DNA of 38,355 bases from Gammaproteobacteria bacterium (GCA_030595795.1 JAUVCH010000027.1:1-38355); one strand, 5' to 3'. Positions 8,103 through 16,265 are shown, counted from the stretch's first letter. A program made the numbers and translations. The notes: a model not told the origin generated them from the sequence alone.

Positions 8103-9239
8103 ATGAGCTATCAGGTTCTTGCGCGTAAATGGCGCCCACTCAACTTCAAACAAATGGTTGGCCAGCAGCATGTCCTGCAGGCGCTAGTGAATGCGCTTGA
8201 TAGCGACCGCCTGCATCATGCCTATCTGTTTAGTGGCACGCGAGGTGTCGGTAAGACGACCATCGCTCGAATCTTTGCCAAGTCGTTAAACTGCGATAAT
8301 GGTGTCAGCTCCGAACCCTGTGGAAGCTGCGCTTCCTGTCTCGAAGTCGATCAGGGACGTAGTGTTGACCTAATTGAGATCGATGCCGCCTCACGCACCG
8401 GTGTCGAGGATATGCGCGAACTACTCGATAACGTGCAATACGCGCCGACCCGGGGCCGTTTCAAGGTATATCTGATCGACGAAGTGCACATGCTCTCCCG
8501 GCACAGCTTTAACGCGCTGCTGAAAACCCTGGAAGAGCCGCCACCGCATATCAAATTTTTGCTTGCCACCACCGATCCACAAAAAATGCCAGTGACGGTA
8601 TTGTCGCGGTGTTTGCAGTTCAATCTTAAACGTATGTCGCGACAGCAAATTCAGTCGCACCTGGAGTATTTGCTTGGCGAGGAGCAAATCGAGTTCGAAG
8701 AGACAGCACTAGGCCTTCTCGCCAGTGCGGCCGATGGCAGTATGCGCGATGCCCTGAGTCTACTCGATCAGGCGATTGCCTATGGCGCAGGCTCGGTGCT
8801 GCAATCGGCCGTCGAGTCGATGCTCGGCGCTATTTCCAAAGATTATTTGATCAAGATACTGACCGCTTTGGCGCAGCAGGATGCGGCGACGCTGATCGCC
8901 GAAGCGCGCAATGTTATTTCCAATAACCCAGATTACCAACGCGTTTGCGCCGAAATAATTGGTTTATTGCAGCAAATGGCGATCATGAAATGCGATGATT
9001 CTATCGGCCTGGACGATGAAATGTTGCGAGAGCAGGTCGTTGAATTGACCGCGCAATGGTCAATGGAAGAGGTTCAACTGTATTATCAAATCATGCTACA
9101 GGGGCGGCAGGATCTCAAAATCAGTCCCGACGAAGCCGCAGGTTTCGAAATGTTAATGTTACGTCTACTGGCATTTTCGCCCCAGTCAGAAACTGTAGAA
9201 GCCGTAGCGACGGCAACCCCGGAAAAAAAAAGCCTGTAA
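8103..9239 (+). CDS. dnaX: DNA polymerase III gamma subunit (zero-frame product of dnaX)
   Basis: The zero frame encodes 378 residues: the AAA+ clamp-loader ATPase and lid/collar domains. Visible are Walker A GTRGVGKTTIARIF, a four-Cys zinc module (CDNGVSSEPCGSCASC), Walker B LIDEVHML, sensor 1 LLATTDPQ with the arginine-finger block VLSRCLQF, and sensor 2 DGSMRDALSLLDQAI. The frame ends at TAA 9237-9239, three codons after an A9 run, giving a gamma-like short form. The tau C-terminal domains continue in the -1 frame (see 9230-9718). In E. coli the zero frame gives tau and the frameshift gives gamma, so the arrangement here is reversed. No strong ribosome-binding site precedes ATG 8103. ybaB and recR follow, as in many bacteria. 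Confidence 0.95.
   Translation: MSYQVLARKWRPLNFKQMVGQQHVLQALVNALDSDRLHHAYLFSGTRGVGKTTIARIFAKSLNCDNGVSSEPCGSCASCLEVDQGRSVDLIEIDAASRTGVEDMRELLDNVQYAPTRGRFKVYLIDEVHMLSRHSFNALLKTLEEPPPHIKFLLATTDPQKMPVTVLSRCLQFNLKRMSRQQIQSHLEYLLGEEQIEFEETALGLLASAADGSMRDALSLLDQAIAYGAGSVLQSAVESMLGAISKDYLIKILTALAQQDAATLIAEARNVISNNPDYQRVCAEIIGLLQQMAIMKCDDSIGLDDEMLREQVVELTAQWSMEEVQLYYQIMLQGRQDLKISPDEAAGFEMLMLRLLAFSPQSETVEAVATATPEKKSL
9223..9231 (+). other. dnaX: Probable -1 ribosomal frameshift or transcriptional slippage site (A9)
   Basis: Nine consecutive A residues span codons GAA-AAA-AAA-AGC of the zero frame. A slip of one base back on A-AAA-AAA re-pairs both tRNAs perfectly and joins the gamma frame to the conserved tau frame, giving a protein of about 538 residues. 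RNA polymerase slippage adding one A would have the same effect. I see no strong Shine-Dalgarno-like stimulator just upstream and no obvious strong downstream hairpin. A miscounted homopolymer (true length A10) would also explain it. Confidence 0.7.
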
Positions 9240-9718
9240 TTCAACCGCCTGAAATACCTGCTGTTCCTGAGGCCGTCGAGTCGGAAGCGAAGCGAGAAAT
9301 TCCTCCAGCACCAGAACCATCGCATTCGCGCGATGGTATCGACTGGTCGCAACTAGCATATCAACTAGGCTTGCAGGGACTGGCACAGGAAATCGCCGTT
9401 AATAGCATTGTCGAGTCGTTTGCTCCGGATCGGCTTTGTCTGAAAATGACACCAGAGATGAAAGAGCTGGTTAACCCGGCTCGCGAAACGGAAATCCAGC
9501 AGGCGATTGAATCTAAACTTGGGGTATCATGCAAACTTGAGCTGAAAACCCAGCCTAAGCTCGATATCGAGACGCCATATCAGGCAAAAGTCCGAGGTCG
9601 GGAGGAGCATCGACAAAGCGCCATCGAGTCGATAAGACAAAGCGATACGGTGAAAAAGTTGAACCGGGCTTTTGGCGCAGAACTGGTCGAAGACAGTGTC
9701 AGGAAAACCGGCGAGTAA
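9230..9718 (+). CDS. dnaX: dnaX tau-specific C-terminal region (in the -1 frame)
   Basis: This is the continuation of dnaX after the A9 run, about 162 codons to TAA 9716-9718. It begins with a Pro/Glu-rich linker (about 9233-9335), corresponding to the flexible tau domain IV. It ends in a tau domain V-like region: GIDWSQLAYQLGLQGLAQE, the block ending FAPDRLCLKMTPEMKEL, and the tail SDTVKKLNRAFGAELVEDSV. Domain V binds the alpha polymerase subunit and couples two polymerases. The frame is open further upstream (to 9056) only by chance; those residues overlap the gamma frame and are not protein-like. The coherent sequence and lack of stops show that this frame is expressed, presumably as tau through slippage. 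It is unlikely to be a separate gene. Confidence 0.85.
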   Translation, partial: KPVIQPPEIPAVPEAVESEAKREIPPAPEPSHSRDGIDWSQLAYQLGLQGLAQEIAVNSIVESFAPDRLCLKMTPEMKELVNPARETEIQQAIESKLGVSCKLELKTQPKLDIETPYQAKVRGREEHRQSAIESIRQSDTVKKLNRAFGAELVEDSVRKTGE

Positions 9719-9744
9719 TTTAAATAGGTCGAAGAGGTATTGAA

Positions 9745-10068
9745 ATGAAAGGTGCATTAGGCGACATGATGAAAAAAGCGCAGGAAATGCAGGAAAATAT
9801 GCAAAAGGCGCAAAAAGAACTGGCGAGCAAGGAGGTCACCGGAGAGTCCGGTGGTGGCATGGTGCAGGTATTGATGCGTGGCACACACGAAATCAATCGA
9901 GTCACCATCGACCCTTCGTTAATGGGTGATGACAAGGAAATGCTCGAAGATCTGATCGCCGCTGCAATCAACGACGCCGTTCATAAAGTTGAAAAAACGA
10001 ATCAACAGGCCATGCAGGAAATGACCGCGGGCTTGAATTTGCCACCCGGTTTTAAGATGCCTTTCTAG
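9745..10068 (+). CDS. ybaB: YbaB/EbfC family nucleoid-associated protein
   Basis: This 107-residue protein has the YbaB/EbfC signature. An N-terminal helix is rich in Met, Gln and Lys ([19 protein letters not shown]), then a beta core ([20 protein letters not shown]), VTIDPSLM, an acidic helix [14 protein letters not shown], and the C-terminal [12 protein letters not shown]. Homologues are small dimeric DNA-binding proteins of the nucleoid. GAAGAGGT lies well placed before ATG 9745. It sits between dnaX and recR, its standard position, and the three are likely co-transcribed. Confidence 0.96.
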   Translation: MKGALGDMMKKAQEMQENMQKAQKELASKEVTGESGGGMVQVLMRGTHEINRVTIDPSLMGDDKEMLEDLIAAAINDAVHKVEKTNQQAMQEMTAGLNLPPGFKMPF

Positions 10069-10081
10069 AGGCCGTATCAGT

Positions 10082-10684
10082 ATGTCATCTTCCCCCGCAC
10101 TCGATGCCTTAATCGAAGCACTGAAATGCCTGCCGGGCGTTGGGCAGAAGTCGGCACAACGAATGGCCCTGCATTTAATCGAACGCGATCAGGCTGGTGC
10201 CAGACGACTGGCAGATGCCACCAGTAACGCCCTGGACAAAGTTTCGCATTGTCAACGTTGTCGGAATTTTGCCGACTCCGAAATGTGTGAAATTTGTGCG
10301 AATGATCAGCGCGATAATAAGCTGCTTTGTGTAGTCGAATCGCCTGCAGATGTGCTTGCCATCGAAACATCGGGGGCTTACCAGGGTCTGTATTTTGTAT
10401 TACTGGGTCGCCTCTCGCCGCTCGATGGCTTTGGCCCCGAGCAACTCGGTTTAGAAGTGCTAGAGACGCTGCTGGATGAAGGCCATGTTAAAGAAGTCAT
10501 CCTTGCCACTAGTGCTACCATCGAAGGCGATATCACCGCGCAGTTTATCGCGGATATAGCTCACAAATATGATGCTCAAACCACTCGGTTGGCCCGTGGC
10601 ATTCCTCTGGGTGGCGAACTCGAATATGTGGATAGTGGCACACTGTCACGCGCGCTGTCGGGCAGACAGCAATACCAAACATAA
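10082..10684 (+). CDS. recR: Recombination mediator protein RecR
   Basis: At 200 residues this is a full-length RecR. It has an N-terminal helix-hairpin-helix (LKCLPGVGQKSAQRMALHL), a four-Cys zinc module (Cys57, Cys60, Cys69, Cys72), a TOPRIM domain (LLCVVESPADVLAIETSG, GRLSPLDGFGPEQL) and the C-terminal ARGIPLGGELEYVDSGTL block with Walker B-like character. RecR with RecO or RecF loads RecA on SSB-coated gaps. It starts 13 bases after ybaB with AGAGG upstream, consistent with the dnaX-ybaB-recR operon. Confidence 0.97.
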   Translation: MSSSPALDALIEALKCLPGVGQKSAQRMALHLIERDQAGARRLADATSNALDKVSHCQRCRNFADSEMCEICANDQRDNKLLCVVESPADVLAIETSGAYQGLYFVLLGRLSPLDGFGPEQLGLEVLETLLDEGHVKEVILATSATIEGDITAQFIADIAHKYDAQTTRLARGIPLGGELEYVDSGTLSRALSGRQQYQT

Positions 10685-10702
10685 GTTTTACTGGAGATTA
10701 TT

Positions 10703-11050
10703 ATGTCGGAAACTATTTTTTCAAAAATCATCAAACGCGAAATTCCCGCCGACATCGTCTACGAAGACGACGATTTGCTGGCTTTCCGTGATATTAATCC
10801 ACTGGCACCGGTACACGTGCTGGTTATTCCGAAGGTTGAAATCGCCACGGTGAACGATATCCAGCCCGAGCAGGCCGAACTCATCGGCAAAATGGTGTTA
10901 GCGGCGCAACATATCGCTAAACAGGAAGGCATTGACGAGGATGGCTATCGCGTAGCGATCAATTGCAATCAACATGGTTGCCAGGAAGTTTTTCATTTGC
11001 ACCTGCATTTAATGGGCGGCAAGCAACTACGGAACCTGGCGGGTCATTAA
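10703..11050 (+). CDS. hinT: HIT family nucleoside phosphoramidase-like protein (HinT)
   Basis: This 115-residue protein carries the histidine triad HLHLHL near the C-terminus (EVFHLHLHLMGGKQL) and the N-terminal block FSKIIKREIPADIVYEDDDL typical of HinT/PKCI-type HIT proteins. These enzymes hydrolyse AMP-lysine and other nucleoside phosphoramidates; the central His of the triad is the nucleophile. The residue block before the triad reads NQHGCQEV rather than the commoner GGQTV/SV, a mild deviation. It starts 18 bases after recR with a TGGAGA-like site, so probably reads through from that operon. Its 3' end faces rsgA with a 3-base gap. Confidence 0.94.
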   Translation: MSETIFSKIIKREIPADIVYEDDDLLAFRDINPLAPVHVLVIPKVEIATVNDIQPEQAELIGKMVLAAQHIAKQEGIDEDGYRVAINCNQHGCQEVFHLHLHLMGGKQLRNLAGH

Positions 11051-11053
11051 CCA

Positions 11054-12001
11054 TCAAGTTTGTAGTATTCGTAGGTAATGTTGGTAGCGGCCTTCGTTAA
11101 TCAATCCTTTTTTAACTGCTTCCAGAACGGTGCATTTTGGCTCGTTAATGTGCTTACAATTGGCAAATCGACAATGATCGGCATGCTCGGCAATTTCACG
11201 GAAACCGGCGCTAATCGGTCGCGTAGTATCGATGACGGGATTGAATCCGCGCACTCCGGGCGTATCGATTAATTGCCCTTCATTGGGTAGATGATAAAGA
11301 CGGCTGGTTCGGGTCGTATGCCGCCCCTCTTCGTTCGCTTCCGATATTTCGGCTACTTTAATCGATATCTCTGGTAGCAGGGCGCCGGTGATCGAGGATT
11401 TTCCGACGCCGGATACGCCGCTTAGCACGCTGGTGTTATGATCAAAAATAGATCTCAGTACTTCGAAACCGTTCTTTTGTTTAGTGCTGATTTTGGCGAC
11501 CTGGTAACCGAGCGCTGCGTATATCGACTCCAGCTCGAAAGGGTCGTCAACCTGTTCTTCCAGTAAATCTATTTTGTTTAAGATAATCACCGAGTCGATA
11601 TTCTGTTGTTCGGCCGCCAATAGATATTGATCCAGCAGGAATAAGTTGGGCTCGGGTTTTACTGCCAGGCATATCAGTAATTGAGTGATATTCGCCGCTA
11701 CTGCTTTAATTTGTCCAAAACCATCAACTCGTTGCAACAGGTTTTGCCGCGGCTTTATTGCGAGGACCCGAAATTCGTCGTTTGCGGTCTTTTCGCAGAC
11801 CACCTGATCGCCGCAGACAATCGCGCCAAGGTTAGATTTCACCGAGCATTCGGCAATAATATGATTGGGCAGCTCAACCACGACCTTACCGCCATGGTGG
11901 GAAATGACCAGACCCTGAAGGTGATCCGACGATTCGGTAAGAGCCTGTTGTGCGTTGTCTATGCGCTTTTTCTGGTGATGGCTAAGTCTACGCTTTGCCA
12001 T
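11054..12001 (-). CDS. rsgA: Small ribosomal subunit biogenesis GTPase RsgA
   Basis: The 315-residue protein is a circularly permuted GTPase that acts in late 30S maturation. An N-terminal OB-fold comes first, then motif G4 (VIILNKIDLL), G1 (LSGVSGVGKSSITGALLP) and G3 (LIDTPGVRGF), in the permuted order diagnostic for the family. The C-terminal zinc domain follows with CRFANCKHINEPKC. The basic N-terminus (KRRLSHHQKKRI) is typical. It diverges from orn, as in E. coli, with 170 bases between them. No strong ribosome-binding site precedes ATG 12001. Confidence 0.97.
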   Translation of the reverse strand: MAKRRLSHHQKKRIDNAQQALTESSDHLQGLVISHHGGKVVVELPNHIIAECSVKSNLGAIVCGDQVVCEKTANDEFRVLAIKPRQNLLQRVDGFGQIKAVAANITQLLICLAVKPEPNLFLLDQYLLAAEQQNIDSVIILNKIDLLEEQVDDPFELESIYAALGYQVAKISTKQKNGFEVLRSIFDHNTSVLSGVSGVGKSSITGALLPEISIKVAEISEANEEGRHTTRTSRLYHLPNEGQLIDTPGVRGFNPVIDTTRPISAGFREIAEHADHCRFANCKHINEPKCTVLEAVKKGLINEGRYQHYLRILQT

Positions 12002-12171
12002 TGCTAGTTCCGATAATCAATTTATTTCCATCAATGCAACGTCGAACGCAGTGAATCCGATATCAGGGTGCCTGTTTTAAATTGATGCATGTGCTTACCG
12101 CGCTATTAAACCTGTTATAGTTTAACTGAAAACAACCGACGAGAAACAGGGCAGGGTTGAGAGGTGAATAA

Positions 12172-12717
12172 ATGGCATTAATTGATAGTAATTTAATCTG
12201 GATAGACCTGGAAATGACCGGACTGGAACCGCAACAGGATCAGATTATTGAAATAGCAACTGTAGTAACGGATTTGAATCTCGAAGTTCTCGCTCAAGGC
12301 CCAGTGGTCGCTATTCATCAAATCGATACAGTGCTCGGTGCCATGGACGAATGGAATACGCGACACCATGGTGATTCTGGTTTGACTCAGCGAGTCCGTG
12401 AGAGCCAGGTTTCTGCTGTCGATGCGGAGCGAGAAACTATAGACTTCCTGAAACAATATGTGCCTGCTGGAAAGTCGCCGATGTGTGGCAATAGCATCTG
12501 CCAGGATCGACGATTTATGGCACGTTTGATGCCCGAACTGGAGGCATTCTTCCATTATCGAAATCTGGATGTGAGTACACTGAAAGAGCTAGCTCAGCGC
12601 TGGAAACCGGAATTACTGAAAGGCTTCGTAAAGAAAGGCGCGCATCTGGCTCTGGATGACATACTGGAGTCAATCGAAGAGCTTCGCTATTACCGCGAAC
12701 ACTTCATTAGTCTTTAA
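12172..12717 (+). CDS. orn: Oligoribonuclease
   Basis: This 181-residue DEDDh exonuclease degrades di- and oligoribonucleotides, including pGpG made when EAL enzymes cleave c-di-GMP. Motifs are intact: [13 protein letters not shown] (Exo I), [18 protein letters not shown] (Exo II) and [19 protein letters not shown] (Exo III). The family block [17 protein letters not shown] is also present. AGGGTTGAGAGGTG lies upstream of ATG 12172. Its product clears the product of the EAL protein encoded about 0.6 kb downstream, though orn next to rsgA is a conserved placement and not evidence of a dedicated link. The 3' end overlaps the next, convergent gene by 11 bases. Confidence 0.97.
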   Translation: MALIDSNLIWIDLEMTGLEPQQDQIIEIATVVTDLNLEVLAQGPVVAIHQIDTVLGAMDEWNTRHHGDSGLTQRVRESQVSAVDAERETIDFLKQYVPAGKSPMCGNSICQDRRFMARLMPELEAFFHYRNLDVSTLKELAQRWKPELLKGFVKKGAHLALDDILESIEELRYYREHFISL

Positions 12718-13105
12718 TATGTTCGATGTATTTTTCGTGGCCACGTAAATCGAGCGACATTTTTCCTCCACTGAATTTTAAAGCTGTATTGGACTGGGCA
12801 AATCGTATTTCAATTCCGACGTAACCGTGGAAGGAGAAGGGTATGGCAATTTCATCACGATATATCATCTGGTTATCTCGAATATCAGCACCGTTTAATT
12901 GAGCTGGAAGCTCGGGGAAGTCACCAATCCGCTGTTCGATATCTTCTAATTGAATCGACCCAGCACCATACCAACGGGTGTCTTCGTCGGCGGCATCCAT
13001 GTTTTTAACAATGATGGCATGAGTAAATTCGATCTCGACAATGTCGTTCTGTTCACGAATACTGGCAATAGTCATATTGCTAAAATGTATGGTTCGAATA
13101 CTCAA
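12707..13105 (-). CDS. Small conserved-looking protein of unknown function
   Basis: I do not recognise a family. From TTG 13105 it has 132 residues. It has no signal peptide, no membrane span and no Cys. It reads as a compact mostly beta protein: [20 protein letters not shown], then [20 protein letters not shown], an acidic middle, and a late stretch [20 protein letters not shown]. The TTG start is chosen because AAAGGA lies about 7 bases upstream. The frame extends to another TTG at 13144 without a ribosome-binding site; ATG 13075 is a further alternative. It is convergent with orn and overlaps it by 11 bases. Confidence 0.68.
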   Translation of the reverse strand: MSIRTIHFSNMTIASIREQNDIVEIEFTHAIIVKNMDAADEDTRWYGAGSIQLEDIEQRIGDFPELPAQLNGADIRDNQMIYRDEIAIPFSFHGYVGIEIRFAQSNTALKFSGGKMSLDLRGHEKYIEHIKD

Positions 13106-13277
13106 GCGATTTCCTTTACCTTGATCTTTAAACAGGGGCGGCAATTATTGCATTGTCGTCTGTTCAAATAAAGTGTTTGGATTTACCACTCAATTGACTT
13201 TATTTTATTCTTATTGGATATATCACAGTGTCAATGGGTCAAAATGGTCTATATTCAATTAAGGTTCACGATGCCCG

Positions 13278-13303
13278 CAAAGCAGATTGCTTTCAGGCGA
13301 TAA
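13278..13303 (+). promoter_or_regulatory. Candidate sigma-28 promoter for the cNMP-EAL gene
   Basis: CAAAGCAG (13278-13285), 10 bases, then GGCGATAA (13296-13303) resembles the flagellar sigma-28 consensus TAAAGTTT-N11-GCCGATAA. The -10 half matches 7 of 8. The -35 half keeps AAAG only, and the spacer is one short. A start of transcription near 13311 would leave a short leader to ATG 13334. The rest of this 13145-13333 gap holds a possible weak sigma-70 promoter (TTGACT at 13194) and nothing else I can identify. Confidence 0.45.
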
Positions 13304-13333
13304 ATTCATTCGGTATATTCTGTTTTATGAAAC

Positions 13334-14638
13334 ATGGCACTTAAAGATTTTTCTACCTATTTTGAGACTGGTGAATTTCTGTTTAAGGAAGGAGATAAGG
13401 GTGACTTTGCCTATATCATAGAGTCGGGATCGGTTGAAGTATCACACCAAAGTGGTAATCGGAAGCTTGTCCTCTCAAAACTGGGGGAAGGTGATTTACT
13501 TGGGGAAATGGCAGTTGTAGACAAACTACCCCGCCCCGCGAGTGCAAAAGCACTGGAGCCGACGCGTACTATTGCGATTCCTGTTGATTATATCACCGAG
13601 AAAATCCAGGACGCCGACCCTACGGTGCGAATGATTCTGCGCCTAATCATGTATCGATACCGAGACGCCGATGCTCGATTAAGGCAGGTGTTCGATGGGA
13701 TTTTACCGATCGATGAAAATATGCAGCATTCGGAGCAGCCCGCTTCAGCCACTGGAGAATTAAAGAGCGTCATGGCGCAGTTTCTGGATATGCAGCAACG
13801 CATTTCTACCGCAGTGAATATGCCAGCATATCAGGGGGATGGCCCTGGTGGTGAACAGACCTTGCTAAACACCAAAATACTCGTTACCCAGGATAAAAGT
13901 ATCAAGTCAGCTTTAAAGGATGAAGAGTTCCACCTGTGTTTTCAGCCCATTGTCGAGTTGACGAGTGAAAAAATAGTGGGTTGCGAAGCGTTAGTACGAT
14001 GGACCGATAGTGCCGGTAAAATGATTATGCCAACCCAATTTATTCCTCGGGCGGAAATGACTGGCCTTATTGTAGAGCTCGGTTACTGGATAGCACGCAA
14101 GGCCTGTGAGTTTCAGTTTCGGCTTGCTTGCGAGAATAAGAATCCACTCTTTGTCAGCATCAACCTGTCAGGCAAACAGTTTGAAGATAAAAATCTGATC
14201 GATTCACTGGCCAATATCATGGATGAGACCGGCGTTGTACACGAACAGATAAAATTCGAAATTACTGAGAGCTTGCTCATGGATAACCCAGAGGTCGCTG
14301 GCGATGCATTAAAGCGTTTGAAAGAAACCGGTGCTAAATTGGCGATAGACGATTTTGGGACTGGTTATTCGAGCTTTAATTATTTACATCAGTTCCCATT
14401 CGACACCCTGAAAATCGATCGTAGCTTTGTCTCCGCAATGTCGGGCAATGTAAAAAGTAACGAAATCGTAAAATCTCTAGTTCATCTGTCACACGACCTG
14501 GGCATGAATGTTGTTGCTGAAGGTATAGAATCGAATTTCGAAGTCGATATGCTACTACAGCACCACACCGATTATGGGCAGGGGTTCTATTTTTCGAAAG
14601 GGGTGACTGAAGAAGAGTTCGTGAAATTGCTAAAGTGA
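13334..14638 (+). CDS. Cyclic-nucleotide-binding EAL-domain c-di-GMP phosphodiesterase
   Basis: This 434-residue soluble protein joins two domains. Residues 1-120 form a CRP-type cNMP-binding barrel with the phosphate-binding cassette GEGDLLGEMAVVDKLPRPAS (Glu58 and Arg67 for ribose and phosphate). A linker follows to about 190. Residues 195-434 form an EAL domain with all the catalytic blocks: EALVRW (Glu218), SINLSGKQF, FEITESLL, LAIDDFGTGYSSF, LKIDRSF, VVAEGIES and YGQGFYF. It should hydrolyse c-di-GMP to pGpG, with cAMP or cGMP as a likely allosteric input. The same architecture is known from Bd1971 of Bdellovibrio. Placed just before motAB and a PilZ-like gene, it probably tunes motility; that is inference. 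Confidence 0.93.
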   Translation: MALKDFSTYFETGEFLFKEGDKGDFAYIIESGSVEVSHQSGNRKLVLSKLGEGDLLGEMAVVDKLPRPASAKALEPTRTIAIPVDYITEKIQDADPTVRMILRLIMYRYRDADARLRQVFDGILPIDENMQHSEQPASATGELKSVMAQFLDMQQRISTAVNMPAYQGDGPGGEQTLLNTKILVTQDKSIKSALKDEEFHLCFQPIVELTSEKIVGCEALVRWTDSAGKMIMPTQFIPRAEMTGLIVELGYWIARKACEFQFRLACENKNPLFVSINLSGKQFEDKNLIDSLANIMDETGVVHEQIKFEITESLLMDNPEVAGDALKRLKETGAKLAIDDFGTGYSSFNYLHQFPFDTLKIDRSFVSAMSGNVKSNEIVKSLVHLSHDLGMNVVAEGIESNFEVDMLLQHHTDYGQGFYFSKGVTEEEFVKLLK

Positions 14639-14669
14639 TTGAATCCTAAAAAATTCAATTAATAGACTA

Positions 14670-14696
14670 TAAAGTAAACAGACTGTTGGCCGATAT
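14670..14696 (+). promoter_or_regulatory. Sigma-28 (FliA) promoter of motAB
   Basis: TAAAGTAA (14670-14677), exactly 11 bases, then GCCGATAT (14689-14696). Against TAAAGTTT-N11-GCCGATAA this is 6/8 and 7/8 with ideal spacing. Transcription should begin near 14704, about 34 bases before motA. This puts motA, motB and the PilZ-like gene in the late flagellar class. Confidence 0.85.
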
Positions 14697-14737
14697 AACT
14701 GGCGATAGTTTCGATTCTAATTCTTCAGGATAGTTTT

Positions 14738-15511
14738 ATGGATTTAGCCTCCTTAATAGGCATTATTTCTGGCATAGGTTTAATTGTCTCGGCAATTATT
14801 CTAGGTGGAGAAGTACACAATTTCATGAATGTGCCGGGAGTCATGATTGTAATGGGCGGTACCATGGCCGCAACCTTACTGACCTTTCAGTTCAAAGATG
14901 TATTAACCGCTTTCAAGAGCGCTTATTTCGTATTCAGCTCCCCCAAACAGGACTCTCAGGAGCTGATCAATACTATGATCAAGTTGGGTACGATAAGCCG
15001 TCGAAAGGGCTTGTTGAGTTTGATGGATGTGAAAACCAATTCGCCGTTTTTAAAACGAGTTTGCACCTTAATTGCTGACGCCGCCGATGAAGATACGCTA
15101 CGTTCAGCAATGCGTACCGAGATCGACTCGATGCAGATGCGCCACTTCATTATCCAGGATGTATTTAAGAAAATGGCGATTTATGCGCCGTCTTTTGGTA
15201 TGTTGGGAACGCTCATAGGGTTGATCCAGATGCTTTCATTGTTGGCAACACCAGAAACTCTTGGGCCGGCTATGGCTGTAGCACTTTTGACCACTTTTTA
15301 TGGGAGCTTGCTGGCGACAGCTATATTTTTACCCATCGCCGGTAAATTACGTTCCCGAACGATGATCGAAGTCATGAATTTTGAAATTATCTACCAGGGT
15401 GCGGTGAGCATCTTGCAGGATAACAACCCGCTCTCAGTCTATGAAAAACTGTCGTCCTTCGTGCCAGCTAAACAGCGCAAACCAATGCAAAAACTAAAGG
15501 ACAGATCCTAA
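14738..15511 (+). CDS. motA: Flagellar motor stator protein MotA/PomA
   Basis: This 257-residue, four-span inner-membrane protein forms the stator pentamer that drives flagellar rotation. The N-terminal pair of spans (LIGIISGIGLIVSAIILGG, then VPGVMIVMGGTMAATLL) is followed by a cytoplasmic torque loop. The C-terminal pair carries the family signatures PSFGMLGTLIGLIQML and GPAMAVALLTTFYGSLLAT. The length matches the sodium-type PomA and MotC group better than the longer E. coli MotA, but ion specificity cannot be read with certainty. A sigma-28 promoter lies just upstream. motB follows after one base. Confidence 0.95.
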   Translation: MDLASLIGIISGIGLIVSAIILGGEVHNFMNVPGVMIVMGGTMAATLLTFQFKDVLTAFKSAYFVFSSPKQDSQELINTMIKLGTISRRKGLLSLMDVKTNSPFLKRVCTLIADAADEDTLRSAMRTEIDSMQMRHFIIQDVFKKMAIYAPSFGMLGTLIGLIQMLSLLATPETLGPAMAVALLTTFYGSLLATAIFLPIAGKLRSRTMIEVMNFEIIYQGAVSILQDNNPLSVYEKLSSFVPAKQRKPMQKLKDRS

Positions 15512-15512
15512 G

Positions 15513-16265
15513 ATGTCTACCTCAAATTTAATGGGTCTGATCGACACCGAAGAAGGTGGTAATGCCTGGGTTGTCACTTTTGCCGATATGATGACTCTGA
15601 TTCTGGTGTTTTTTATCCTGTTATATACACTCTCAGAACTTGAAGACGAGGCTTATCGAGAGTTGGTGACGTCGGTTCAGGTGCTAGATGGTGACGGCAA
15701 TCAGATAAGTGTCATCGATTTCGCCAAAAGTCGTGGCAGAGATCCTCAGCCCCTGCAGGTTGTGGAAGATATGTTGGGAGTAAATCCTTCGGGTCAGGTT
15801 ATCGAATCGATCAAGCCAGCCATGGTGAGTGATTTAGAGAGCATGGTCGATAACATAGACCTGTCTGATAGTATGGAAGTAGCGTTTTCCGGGGATCAGA
15901 TCAATATCCAGATCGACGGAAGGCTTCTATTTCCCTCGGGCAAGGCCGAGTTGAAAGACGAGGCAAGAATAATTTTTGCCAACCTGGGACATATGTTTCG
16001 ACAGTATGCGGACTATCGGATTGCTATCCGCGGGCATACTGATGATCGTGACATTGAAACCGTGCAGTTTCCTTCGAACTGGGAGCTATCAGCGATAAGA
16101 GCGACTACCGTGTTGCGATTTTTTATACAACAGGGCATAGACCCAGAGCGTATGACTGCTACCGGCTATGCCGATTTCATTCCACTGGTTGATAATAGTA
16201 CCCCGGAAAATCGGGCGAGAAACCGGAGAGTAGAGTTTGTTCTGGAAAAAGAAAAAGAAAATTGA
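15513..16265 (+). CDS. motB: Flagellar motor stator protein MotB/PomB
   Basis: The 250-residue protein has a single N-terminal span with the essential ion-carrying aspartate: WVVTFADMMTLILVFFILLY (Asp25, equivalent to E. coli MotB Asp32). A periplasmic linker follows. The C-terminal OmpA-like peptidoglycan-binding domain (from about residue 135) includes LFPSGKAELKDEA, IAIRGHTDDRDI, NWELSAIRATTVLRFF and NRARNRRVEFVLE. It anchors the stator to the wall and forms the ion channel with MotA. Its start is one base after the motA stop. Its last 29 bases overlap the next gene in another frame. Confidence 0.95.
   Translation: MSTSNLMGLIDTEEGGNAWVVTFADMMTLILVFFILLYTLSELEDEAYRELVTSVQVLDGDGNQISVIDFAKSRGRDPQPLQVVEDMLGVNPSGQVIESIKPAMVSDLESMVDNIDLSDSMEVAFSGDQINIQIDGRLLFPSGKAELKDEARIIFANLGHMFRQYADYRIAIRGHTDDRDIETVQFPSNWELSAIRATTVLRFFIQQGIDPERMTATGYADFIPLVDNSTPENRARNRRVEFVLEKEKEN

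Noticed and set aside
9056..9229. Upstream part of the -1 reading frame over dnaX, which could be read as a separate gene starting at 9056
   Set aside because: These codons overlap conserved gamma sequence and are not protein-like. Only the part after the A9 run matches tau, so it is the same gene reached by slippage.
13212..13227. Possible CRP site before the cNMP-EAL gene (TCACA at 13223-13227)
   Set aside because: Only one half-site is present; the partner half reads TATTG rather than TGTGA.
14639..14658. Inverted repeat TTGAAT...ATTCAA after the EAL gene as a terminator
   Set aside because: The 6-bp AT-rich stem is weak and no T tract follows it.
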